From assembly GCA_004555915.1 (NCBI GenBank), contig SFJM01000009.1, forward strand, positions 1 to 64,000: a stretch of 64,000 nt of DNA. The letters are read 5' to 3'. The notes under the pieces were generated by a model, which was given only the letters and a program-made list of their open reading frames with translations, did no database searches and was not told the DNA's origin. The stretch comes from Clostridiales bacterium. Its GTDB lineage: Bacteria > Bacillota > Clostridia > Oscillospirales > Butyricicoccaceae. A program made the position numbers and the translations under genes. Shown here piece after piece: positions 57,201 to 64,000 of the stretch (position 1 is the stretch's first letter; each line of letters begins with the position of its first letter).

Positions 57201-58874
57201 AATGCTGCGGCTGTTGACGGCAGACGAAGTCTCGGCAGAAAGAATTTTGCCGTAAGTGTTGTGCATGGAGGACAGCTCACTGCTGGATGCATAGTTAAAG
57301 CCAACAATGCCGCCATTGCTGCTTATCACACTGTGCACAGAGCCAAGCGTTCCACTGGTTGTACGCTTGTTACTGCCAATGGTGGTCGGATGGGTGGTAT
57401 CCAGTTCCTTGACCCAGTCAATCAGGTTCTGTGCAATGGTGGGGAAAGAGGAATCCGCAGAAGCGCCCTCCTGAATTTCATTGCCGAGCGACCACAGGAT
57501 GACAGACGGGTCATTGCGGTCACGGCTGACCATAGACTTGATGGCAAATTCCGCCCATGTCATGGAGCTGTCACCACCGAGAATCTGGTTGCTGCTGCTC
57601 AGGTTGGTGTTGAAATATTTGCCGAAGTCATTGCTGTTGCCATTTTTGGAAACGCTCCAGCCATCAAAGGCTTCTTCTATCACCATCAGGCCCAGTTCAT
57701 TACAGATATCAATGAAATCCTCATCTGCCGGGTTATGGCTGGTTCGGATGGCATTGACACCCATATCCTTCATGCTTGCCAGCTGGCGGTACATGGCGTC
57801 ATATGCTGCCACAGAACCCAGCGCACCCTGGTCATGATGCATGCATACGCCGTTGAGCTTCACAGCCTTACCGTTCAGATAGAAGCCGGTATCGGAATCA
57901 AAGGAATACCATCGGAAACCAAATTCCGTGTCACAGGTATCCACTACCACATCATCAACCGCTACCTCTGTTCGGACATAGTACAGAGTGGGGCTGTCCA
58001 CATCCCACAGTTCCGGTTCGCTGACAACCGGGTTCGCGGTGACGGTTGCCGTCTCTCCTGCAGCAATGGAAGCCGTAGCAGAAGCCGGTTCCGATACCCG
58101 ATCTCCCTTGCTGTTGTACACGGTATTGCTTACTGTAACCGATGCAGATTCGCTGCGGTCATTGGACACTTCTACCGCAGCCTGTACCGTGCCGTTCCCC
58201 TCATCAATATTCGGCGTGGTGACATAGGTGCCATGCAGTGCAACATGTACCGGGTCTGTTACCAACAGCGTAACATCACGGTAAATACCACTGCCGGAAT
58301 ACCAGCGGCTGGACGGAATGTTATTGACCGCCTTGACAGCGATTACATTCTCTGTCGAACCGTCACAGATGACAGCATCGGTAATATCAAAGGCAAAGCT
58401 GGTATAGCCATAATGGTTTTCACCCAACAATGTACCGTTGACATAGACATATGCATCGGAATACACGCCATCAAAATTCAATACAATGCGTTTGCCTGCA
58501 TCTGCCTCCGGCAGGGTAAAGGTTTTGCGATACCAGCCGGTTCCTCCCGGCAGGAATCCGGATTCCGCTTCTCCACTGGTGGTATAGCCCTGTGAGATAC
58601 TGAAATCATGTGGCAGTGTCACATTCTTCCAGCTTGAATCATCAAAATTTTTGTTCTGTGCCGTACTGCTGGTACCCAGATAAAACTTCCAGTCAGAATT
58701 GAAATTTGTTTCCCGACTGCTGGCAGTTATCGAAGATACCCTGACTGTTTCCTTCTCCCCGGCCACGGTGCCTGCATCCGTATCAGCTGCAATTGCTGAA
58801 ATGGGGATCATGGACACAAGCAGTGCTCCGGTGATAACAGAAGAAACCAGTCGTTTCCAAAGTGGTTTTTTCAT
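54237..58874 (-). CDS. Secreted multidomain GH2 beta-galactosidase-type glycosidase
   Basis: At 1545 residues this is the largest gene. The order is signal peptide (1-30); GH2 sugar-binding, Ig-like and TIM-barrel domains (about 50-650) with acid/base Glu466 (LWSLGNEIQEG) and nucleophile Glu548 (GKILSAETSS); a DUF4982-like domain (about 680-770); Ig-like/Big domains (780-1090); a discoidin (F5/8 C) carbohydrate-binding domain (about 1100-1260); then three repeats of paired CxxC units (EATCTEGGYTGDTVCTDCG type) and a C-terminal beta domain. No LPxTG sorting signal is seen, so release or non-covalent attachment is likely. It probably removes beta-galactosyl residues from host or dietary glycans. 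Confidence 0.93.
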   Translation of the reverse strand: MKKPLWKRLVSSVITGALLVSMIPISAIAADTDAGTVAGEKETVRVSSITASSRETNFNSDWKFYLGTSSTAQNKNFDDSSWKNVTLPHDFSISQGYTTSGEAESGFLPGGTGWYRKTFTLPEADAGKRIVLNFDGVYSDAYVYVNGTLLGENHYGYTSFAFDITDAVICDGSTENVIAVKAVNNIPSSRWYSGSGIYRDVTLLVTDPVHVALHGTYVTTPNIDEGNGTVQAAVEVSNDRSESASVTVSNTVYNSKGDRVSEPASATASIAAGETATVTANPVVSEPELWDVDSPTLYYVRTEVAVDDVVVDTCDTEFGFRWYSFDSDTGFYLNGKAVKLNGVCMHHDQGALGSVAAYDAMYRQLASMKDMGVNAIRTSHNPADEDFIDICNELGLMVIEEAFDGWSVSKNGNSNDFGKYFNTNLSSSNQILGGDSSMTWAEFAIKSMVSRDRNDPSVILWSLGNEIQEGASADSSFPTIAQNLIDWVKELDTTHPTTIGSNKRTTSGTLGSVHSVISSNGGIVGFNYASSSELSSMHNTYGKILSAETSSAVNSRSIYTSQASASNADGKYHLTSYDTSKVGWGKTAHDSIWDTMTLDYVAGEFVWTGWDYLGEPTPWNGTGSGDSGRGCIPNSSYFGIVDTAGFEKDTYYLYRSQWKQDDTTLHLVTAWDSDNMLTSSSKTPVVVYSNAPKVELYRNGTLIGTATRTLHRTDAGHVYYTYTTESNDSSVCTAVSGSGSTSLYATFNVAYEAGTISAKAYDDNGQEITNTSGTASVSTPGTVSKLEVQTNKTEIAADGSSLAYISVDVTDADGNLDTTATNTINFSLTGNGEIVGVDNGDQATTAKYQQSSVLTSTTSANIAAYAGKALVIVRSTKDAGSFTVNVSSSGLTGGSATVTTTAVSEETGEGLVSYTMVRDYTVKAGTQPTLQTDATGTLADGSTVNGTVTWEEIPADTYNTAGDYTIRGTLRFDDLEAIPVTAKLHVIANVIAMRNVSAVTMTGSLPTLPDTVNGVLADGTVSGEFAVTWDSVSADQFATEGDIVTVNGTVTVFGQETMPVTCTVRVAEAVNTESSNVASAASLTEDCASTSDNLSSIVDGVTNNSSDTNARWTNYNNRNASETASITFTWATAQLISSANLYYFTDNYSAALPADVTFEYSLNGTDFTNIGYQDVTPTAGFTKTEYVFDQVINPVALRITFTEQSGRCVGLTEAEIMTYAGKVEVNTSADLSGITVDGTAVSGFDADTLAYTASGSEVAATTAVNAGITVLPADDNVVRILTISEDGSAQKTYAITLEQAETCKHENTEVRNVKEATCTEGGYTGDTVCTDCGAMVEQGSVIPATGHTTEVQNAKEATCTETGYTGDKVCTVCGKTVEQGSEIAAKGHSWDDGVVTKEPTETEEGVKTYTCKTCGETKTEAIPVVINKIVPTASVSAERATGGEKITLIGKFNEYGNENCYEVTSHGLVYLSSAKLGTRNLTVNTAGRTKVSFTGYKDDGSFRYTFTPAGKNTTYTVRTFLTYVNDEGRTIYVYSAPIRVSYNGL

Positions 58875-59166
58875 CTGTTTCTTTCCTTTCCTATCAAATT
58901 CTTTCGTTCTTTACAAGTTCATGCCCCCTATAGCCGTTTTCCTGCTGCTATGTCCTATACCAACACAGAAGTATCGGATACCAGCCATCATTTTCCTGTA
59001 ATTCACATACATTCATTTTACTCGAAAATACACAAAACAACAAGATATCTGCAAAAATTTTGTTTCAAATTTTACAAGTTTTGACTGATTCCCCTGCAGA
59101 ATACCCGTACCAGCTTCCACAGATAAAATGGCAATCATTTTCATTCCGGTCCGGCCTGTTCTCCTT
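58875..59166. other. Promoter region of the GH2 gene
   Basis: About 290 AT-rich bases. An AGGAAAGAAA site precedes the GH2 ATG. I cannot fix the promoter, and there is no other gene. Confidence 0.4.
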
Positions 59167-59206
59167 ATACAAAAAACCGCACTGCGTTACTGCAATGCGG
59201 TTATCT
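59167..59206 (-). terminator. Terminator of the RiPP-like operon
   Basis: AACCGCATTGC pairs with GCAGTGCGGTT around AGTAAC, followed by TTTTG on the minus strand. Confidence 0.85.
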
Positions 59207-59222
59207 TCATGATATAAACGTA

Positions 59223-60401
59223 TTATCCGATATCCTCCAGTGAGCACCCTTCTGCAGGCTCAAAAGGAATCTGTTCTGCAATATGCTGATATTCCGGCAA
59301 CTGCCGGGCATATTCCTGATAATATTTTGCAGAAGCGGCATTCATCCGGCAAAGATATTCCGGCCTGCCGTCCAGTATACCGGTTTCATTGTACACCATC
59401 GCGATACACGGATGGCACAGGCGATAATTCGGACAAGTGGTACATACAGATGCAAATCGTACGGCTTCGGTCTGTTCCACCACCTGTTTCCATGCATCAG
59501 CAAAGCTCTGGTTTTTCATTGGAAATTTGACAGATGGATACATGCCACAGTTGGCAATATTGCCCTGCCAGTCCAGCCAGAAGGAGCATCGTCCGGCACG
59601 GCAGCCCATGGCTTTGGGTTCACCGGTTTCTTTTGCCTGCTGTAAAGCTTCCTCCAGCGGTACAAAGGTACGATATCGTGCAGCCTGTCCCATAAACCAT
59701 TCCGGTTCACTTTGCAGCCAATCCGCTTCTACCCGGGCATGTCCGGCTTCCTCCGGGGAAAGGCGATGGTTCTGACCGATCATGCTTTCATCCCGGCGAA
59801 TGGGTGGGAACATATAGGTTGCTACCTGAATCGGACTGCCCACAGATTTTGCAAACTCCATCATCGACGTTAAATCATGGACATTCTCCGGTGTAATGCT
59901 GGCATTGAATTTCACCGGGACGCCATATTGCCGAAGCCATTCCACGGACTGATGAACCCGACGGAAAGCATCCCCATTGCCGCAAAGGTTCTCATAGGTC
60001 TGTTCACTGCCGCCATACAGGGTAATATTGATGCGGACAGGCCGATGTTTTCCCAGCCATTTCGCTATTTCTTCTGTAATCAGGGTACCATTGGAATTTA
60101 TGCTGATCTGCAGGCCCATTTCCTGCATGCCTGCATAAATCTCAAAGAAATCCTGCCGGACAAACGGTTCTCCACCGGTAAGCAATGGATACAGCATACC
60201 GGCATCCCGTGCCTGTCTGGCCCAGTCCAGCCATTGCCCTGCCGGAATCAGACCGCCCAGCTGTTCTACCTCCGCAGGACTTTTGCGGACATAACACATT
60301 TTACAATTCAGATTACAAATCGGGAGCAATTCAAAGGCACCAGTCAGCGGTACCCGCATCTCACCCGCACGATTCCACAATTTATCCGAAATCTTTGTCA
60401 T
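59223..60401 (-). CDS. Radical SAM/SPASM peptide-modifying enzyme
   Basis: The 392-residue enzyme has the radical SAM cluster motif CNLNCKMC (Cys29, Cys33, Cys36) with the LTGGEPF motif, and a C-terminal SPASM domain with Cys267, 272, 285, 320, 323, 329, 332 and 351 able to bind two auxiliary Fe-S clusters. SPASM enzymes commonly modify ribosomal peptides, for example by thioether or C-C crosslinks. It is the last gene of the cassette, six bases after the HPr-kinase-like gene. I see no N-terminal RRE precursor-binding domain. The natural substrate is probably the peptide encoded at 61354. Confidence 0.9.
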   Translation of the reverse strand: MTKISDKLWNRAGEMRVPLTGAFELLPICNLNCKMCYVRKSPAEVEQLGGLIPAGQWLDWARQARDAGMLYPLLTGGEPFVRQDFFEIYAGMQEMGLQISINSNGTLITEEIAKWLGKHRPVRINITLYGGSEQTYENLCGNGDAFRRVHQSVEWLRQYGVPVKFNASITPENVHDLTSMMEFAKSVGSPIQVATYMFPPIRRDESMIGQNHRLSPEEAGHARVEADWLQSEPEWFMGQAARYRTFVPLEEALQQAKETGEPKAMGCRAGRCSFWLDWQGNIANCGMYPSVKFPMKNQSFADAWKQVVEQTEAVRFASVCTTCPNYRLCHPCIAMVYNETGILDGRPEYLCRMNAASAKYYQEYARQLPEYQHIAEQIPFEPAEGCSLEDIG

Positions 60402-60407
60402 TTTATT

Positions 60408-61271
60408 TCAATCCTCAATTTCCTTCAGCTTTTGTTCCAGCGTTTCAACAGCCCGTTCATCCGGGGTACAAGTAAGCAACAATACCGGGATATCCTCCAC
60501 AAGGGACAGCAGCTGCTGCATCGCCGTGGCACGTGCCGTACCGCTCCATGTATCAAATACCACCTGCCGCATAAGCAAACTGACAGCTTTAGCCGGTGGA
60601 AGCCGCTGTATGGTATTTGTCAAGCCCTGCCTCAACAAAACCACACAGCCAAGTCTGTTTACCTGTTCACTTCTCACCGGCTCAGAGCCATCAATTGGAT
60701 ATCCATAAGTGTGCCAGACCCCGTCCAGCTTTCTTGTCAGGGTACGGTCATTGCAGATGATTTCCGCACCGCGATATTGCTTCCACAGCTTTGCCTGAGT
60801 CGTTTTTCCTGTACCCGAGGGTGCTGTGAAAAGGATGCCCTTCCCCCGAAGGGCAATTTGTGACGCATGCAGGAATAAGGTTTGGAAATGCTGAAAGATC
60901 TCCCGCATGGGAAGCATGCGCATAAGACTCCCCATCGTTTTGGGTGGCATCAGAAAAGGTTTTTCATTGTACGTACAAACAACCTCTCTGAAATCCGCAT
61001 TGTAGCGGGTGCAGGCCACTGCACCCTTGGGACCACCACGGGTGACGCAAAACCGTTCCGCACCTTCGATATAATAATAGGAAAGTGGATCCTCTCCTAT
61101 CCTGTCACTGTCCGGCAATTTCGCATGTTCCCAGTCCCAGGAAACCTGTACGGTCAGATCTGCCGGTTCCGTTTCCGCTGCAAGAAAAGGCTGTAGTTGA
61201 GGTTCCAGCTCAATCTCGCGCTCCGAGAGGATGTGAAACACTACATCAGCAAATTGTAATTTGTATTCCAT
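60408..61271 (-). CDS. HPr-kinase-like P-loop ATPase of a RiPP cassette
   Basis: The 287-residue protein has an unassigned N-terminal part (1-125) and a C-terminal HprK-like fold with Walker A APSGTGKTT (150-158) and the IICNDRTL segment (171-178). Real HPr kinases are longer, carry the HPrK N-terminal domain and a GDSGVGKSE loop; this one instead resembles the HprK-related proteins found in radical SAM and lasso-peptide clusters, where such kinases may phosphorylate the precursor. It lies between a precursor-like peptide and the radical SAM enzyme. A substrate is not shown. Confidence 0.82.
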   Translation of the reverse strand: MEYKLQFADVVFHILSEREIELEPQLQPFLAAETEPADLTVQVSWDWEHAKLPDSDRIGEDPLSYYYIEGAERFCVTRGGPKGAVACTRYNADFREVVCTYNEKPFLMPPKTMGSLMRMLPMREIFQHFQTLFLHASQIALRGKGILFTAPSGTGKTTQAKLWKQYRGAEIICNDRTLTRKLDGVWHTYGYPIDGSEPVRSEQVNRLGCVVLLRQGLTNTIQRLPPAKAVSLLMRQVVFDTWSGTARATAMQQLLSLVEDIPVLLLTCTPDERAVETLEQKLKEIED

Positions 61272-61297
61272 ATGGATGCCTCACATTCCCGGAGGAC

Positions 61298-61322
61298 GGG
61301 GCAGCGGCTAAGCCGCCGCCCC
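61298..61322 (-). terminator. Intercistronic hairpin between the precursor-like gene and the kinase gene
   Basis: GGGGCGGCGGC pairs with GCCGCTGCCCC around TTA on the minus strand, without a T-run. It may reduce read-through so that the peptide is made in excess over the enzymes. Confidence 0.6.
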
Positions 61323-61353
61323 ATACTGTCCGCTGAAATTGTTTGATGAAAAA

Positions 61354-61614
61354 TCAGGACTGCCAGTAACCGTTACCATCAGCAGTGTAGTAGCAGTCAC
61401 AAGTACTCTCATCATAGAAGCTGACATTATGCGGTCTCGCTCCATAGTTAGCAGCCATTGTATCATCAAACGTATTGTCAGGATAGTCATCGCACTGTAT
61501 ATGTCCCGGTGCTTCCGGGCCATTGTTTACAACAGTATGACAATTGCTGGCAATACTTCTGTCCAGCTCATACAGCTCGATTTCCACCTCAGGGGCTTCA
61601 TACACTTTTTTCAT
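61354..61614 (-). CDS. 86-residue RiPP precursor-like peptide
   Basis: Start ATG at 61614, seven bases after AAGGAGG; a GTG at 61620 is less likely. The N-terminal part MKKVYEAPEVEIELYELDRS is the kind of conserved leader seen in precursor peptides of gut Clostridia (charged, ending near SIASNC). The rest (about 25-86) is Asn/Asp/Tyr/Gly-rich with Cys25, Cys41, Cys72 and Cys74, no hydrophobic helix and no known domain. Directly downstream are the HprK-like and radical SAM genes. The start overlaps the end of the large surface-protein gene, so both are translated together. The core boundary and modification are unknown. Confidence 0.68.
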   Translation of the reverse strand: MKKVYEAPEVEIELYELDRSIASNCHTVVNNGPEAPGHIQCDDYPDNTFDDTMAANYGARPHNVSFYDESTCDCYYTADGNGYWQS

Positions 61615-61616
61615 TT

Positions 61617-64000
61617 TCACCCCTCCTTACTACCATTGTTGGATTCACCACTGCCTTCACCGTCTGGAATTTCTTTATTGTCTTGATTGACAATCGTGAA
61701 CTCCGCATTACCGGTTACCTTGATGTTGGTAACGGAAATCAGGCTGCTGGTTGCCTTCACCTCGAAGGTTGCGGTATTTACGCCGTCTTCATCAGAGGTA
61801 ATGTTGGCATAGCTGGAAATGTCATAATAGCAATCCGTTGCATTGTTGATGTTCAATGTGTTGCCATTGATGCTCACTGTGCCGCTTCCGACAGGTGCCT
61901 TGATGCCGAGGTAAATCTTGTTGGTGTTGGCATCCCAGTTCTTCAGCGAGAAAGTAACGCTCTGACCATTATTCAGATAAACCTCTTCCTTCGGACCGTT
62001 GCTCTTGTAGTCCTCAGCGGATCTAAGCTCGCCGTTGGTATCTGTGAAGAGAACAAAGTTATCGCCTTCGTTCCACGAAATGGTATTGTCCTCCTTATTT
62101 AACTGTGCTTCACCGATCAGCTTATTGCGCAGCGTTTCAACTGTCATATTTGCTTCGCCATCAGTTGCATAAGCAGACTTAGCCACATTTACATTTGTAT
62201 CCTTTTCGTCCAGTGGCTTTACAACACGGATACCATCCAGATAAAAGTCCTTACCATAGTCCATCTCTGCGTTTGCCTTAGCGAGGGTAACGGTTACCGC
62301 GTAGGTACCGTAATTTTCCGCTTCATACGTAAATACCGGAACATTGTACAGCGTGCCTACGTTCGTACCCTCTACCGATTTATAAATGTTCTTGCGGAAG
62401 CCGGTGTAAATTGTTTTTCCGTCGCTATCCTTAATCACAACACGCATATAAGCCGCTGTACCGCTGGTACGAGCGAAGAAGGAAGTGCCGGTACCGGTGA
62501 AGGTATACGAGAAGGAAGCTGCGCCGTTGGTGGTATCAACATACATAGACGAACCGTTGGAATCGCCGGAATCGTTCAGATAAGCCGCATCAGAACCATA
62601 CGGGCTGTCGCCTACGGTACCAACTACGCCCGGTTCCTGCGGGTCAGTCTGCGCTGTGCCTACTGCCTGCCAACCATTAGCAGACTTACCTTTGTTAAAG
62701 GTTACCATGTTGGAGAAATTCTCCTCATAGTACATGGTAGTTGCCGGGATGATGTAGACCTTGGCAGTGTTTGACTCATCAGCAGTCTGCACCGTACCTC
62801 CAGCGTTGGTAGTCGTACCAGTTACTCTTGCGGTGTAAGTCAAAACCTCCACGCCGGTAAGCTGCTTGGTCAGTTGATAGGTAATCTTACCATTCTCGAT
62901 CTCAGCCGTGCCATACTGCGCACCGGTAACGTTAGTCAGTTCGATCTTGTCGCCGCGGTAAACGTCATTTGCCAGAGCATCAATGATTACCGGCAGACCG
63001 TAGTCAATGACGATCTTGTCATCAACCGGACGGGAGCTCGGGTTCGGCAGGTTCGCATTCATGTAGTTCTCGCAGATAAATTTGAGGGAATCCTCTGCCT
63101 CTGTGCTGCCCTTAGCAGTAACCGCTTCACTTTCCAAGCCTACCGTAGGGCTAGGAATATCTGCACTCTTCTCATACGATGTAGCGTTTACCGTATAACC
63201 TCCAGCGGACTCGCCGCCATAAGTATACTCAGTCTTTGTGAACGATTTTTTCGTTGTTTCTGTTTCGCCATTATTGGGGTCATCTTCAACAACTTTATAC
63301 ACTGCGCCGTCAGCGGCAATTTCGCCGACAAACTTGGCCGTCTGTCCGTTCCTTAGCGTGAACTTTCCGTTCGCGTCCGTAGACGGGGTGTCAATAACCT
63401 GACCGTTTGCGTTCAGCAGGCTGTAATTGGTGTTAGCAACCGCAGTGCCGTTCTTGGTCAGCGTGAAGCCGAAGTCGATGTTATTGACAGTCTCCTGCTC
63501 CTTTGCAGTCAGCGGAGAGAGTGTGCCGTCGCTGGAAATCGACTGGGTTGCACGCTTGGTGACGGATACGGTGTCCTTCATCGGCAGGTTGAACTGAATC
63601 TTACAGTTGGACGAGCCAGCGCCGCGTTCCAGATAGAAGATGGTCAGCTCATGGCTGTCACTTGCTGCGAAGGTCTCACGGGTCTGGTTAATTGCACCAC
63701 CAAACAGCGTCTGTTTCGTCTGGAAACTACTGTCGTTATAGCTGCCAACTGCTACTGTGCTGGTATTACTCTCGCTATAGGTAATCGTGTCTGCCGCAAA
63801 GTCAATGGTTGCGTCCAAACGGTTGTGAATACCGCCCAAATCAATGACAAGCTGACCATCGATAAAGACCCAAACGTCATCATCGCCGGAGAAGCTGAAG
63901 GTGATCGGTGTAGATGTGTCATCATTCGGATTCAATCGTCCGTTTGCAGTCATCGTAAACGGAATGGTGGTTCTCATACCAAAGTGGTAGTCCATTTTGC
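61617..64000 (-). CDS. Large surface protein with fibro-slime, Cna-B and Ig-like domains (5' end outside window)
   Basis: At least 792 residues, with the N-terminus beyond the window, so no signal peptide can be judged. The visible start is a fibro-slime domain (GDDDVWVFIDGQLVIDLGGIHN), followed by a Cna-B/SpaA-type domain (about 165-260), a cadherin-like Ig repeat (about 320-420), a carbohydrate-module-like beta domain (about 430-590) and a third beta domain (to 760), ending NKEIPDGEGSGESNNGSKEG without LPxTG or membrane helix. It is likely an adhesin or extracellular matrix protein. Its stop codon lies in the ribosome-binding site of the precursor-like peptide gene. Confidence 0.85.
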   Translation of the reverse strand, partial: KMDYHFGMRTTIPFTMTANGRLNPNDDTSTPITFSFSGDDDVWVFIDGQLVIDLGGIHNRLDATIDFAADTITYSESNTSTVAVGSYNDSSFQTKQTLFGGAINQTRETFAASDSHELTIFYLERGAGSSNCKIQFNLPMKDTVSVTKRATQSISSDGTLSPLTAKEQETVNNIDFGFTLTKNGTAVANTNYSLLNANGQVIDTPSTDANGKFTLRNGQTAKFVGEIAADGAVYKVVEDDPNNGETETTKKSFTKTEYTYGGESAGGYTVNATSYEKSADIPSPTVGLESEAVTAKGSTEAEDSLKFICENYMNANLPNPSSRPVDDKIVIDYGLPVIIDALANDVYRGDKIELTNVTGAQYGTAEIENGKITYQLTKQLTGVEVLTYTARVTGTTTNAGGTVQTADESNTAKVYIIPATTMYYEENFSNMVTFNKGKSANGWQAVGTAQTDPQEPGVVGTVGDSPYGSDAAYLNDSGDSNGSSMYVDTTNGAASFSYTFTGTGTSFFARTSGTAAYMRVVIKDSDGKTIYTGFRKNIYKSVEGTNVGTLYNVPVFTYEAENYGTYAVTVTLAKANAEMDYGKDFYLDGIRVVKPLDEKDTNVNVAKSAYATDGEANMTVETLRNKLIGEAQLNKEDNTISWNEGDNFVLFTDTNGELRSAEDYKSNGPKEEVYLNNGQSVTFSLKNWDANTNKIYLGIKAPVGSGTVSINGNTLNINNATDCYYDISSYANITSDEDGVNTATFEVKATSSLISVTNIKVTGNAEFTIVNQDNKEIPDGEGSGESNNGSKEG

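Noticed and set aside
60408..61271. Canonical HPr kinase acting on HPr
   Set aside because: Length, N-terminus and P-loop differ from HprK, HPr here lacks Ser46, and the gene is embedded in a RiPP-like cassette.
1..64000. CRISPR arrays, rRNA and tRNA genes, prophage
   Set aside because: No regularly spaced identical repeats, no tRNA cloverleaf or rRNA sequence, and no phage structural genes were seen on either strand.

Overview
The window reads as a chromosome segment from an anaerobic, gut-type Clostridia (Bacillota), probably Oscillospirales or a Butyricicoccus/Agathobaculum-like genus. The signs are a glmS ribozyme before glmS, a complete Rnf complex (order C-D-G-E-A-B), a single-chain PurL, Mini-RNase III, Fe-S enzymes, lipoproteins, AAGGAGG ribosome-binding sites and a sulfite-reductase-like protein. 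I see no rRNA, tRNA or CRISPR array. Genus placement is inference.

Layout. 0-8.3 kb: a complete IS3-family element inserted into the 3' end of ptsI, then ptsH, an AsrC-like siroheme/ferredoxin protein, a GH3-fold lipid-anchored or membrane protein with lost catalytic residues, and DUF5662, DUF445 and hypothetical genes. 8.4-13.4 kb: glmS with its ribozyme, then a small-RNA/small-toxin zone containing two tandem par/Fst-like modules (30-residue toxin plus convergent antisense RNA), rpe behind a long structured leader, a divergent XRE/membrane-protein pair, and a TxpA/RatA-like third toxin/antisense module. 13.4-30.7 kb: purL, htrA, a two-component system, a DUF4015 putative glycoside hydrolase, the Rnf operon, a HATPase protein and gap. 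30.8-36.6 kb: yebC, an Asn/Gln-rich low-complexity protein, mrnC, a thioredoxin with a hairpin-rich leader, small lipoproteins, a CpXC protein, and an XRE/lipoprotein islet bracketed by identical terminators.

36.6-54 kb is an inositol-catabolism region: iolE-iolG, a split transketolase, a DeoR regulator, iolB-iolD, an IolI/IolE-like TIM barrel with a second Gfo/Idh/MocA dehydrogenase, an AraC regulator and a sugar-binding lipoprotein. The kinase (iolC) and aldolase (iolJ) of the Bacillus pathway are not in the window; the split transketolase lies where they might be expected. 54-64 kb: a 1545-residue secreted GH2 enzyme, then an apparent RiPP cassette (radical SAM/SPASM enzyme, HPr-kinase-like ATPase, 86-residue Cys-containing precursor-like peptide) translationally coupled to a large fibro-slime/Ig-like surface protein that runs off the window.

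At least four loci carry copies of one palindromic, MITE-like intergenic repeat. The strongest candidates for new biology are the paired type I toxin-antitoxin modules, in which toxin bodies are conserved but antisense-pairing segments have diverged, and the RiPP cassette coupled to the surface protein.
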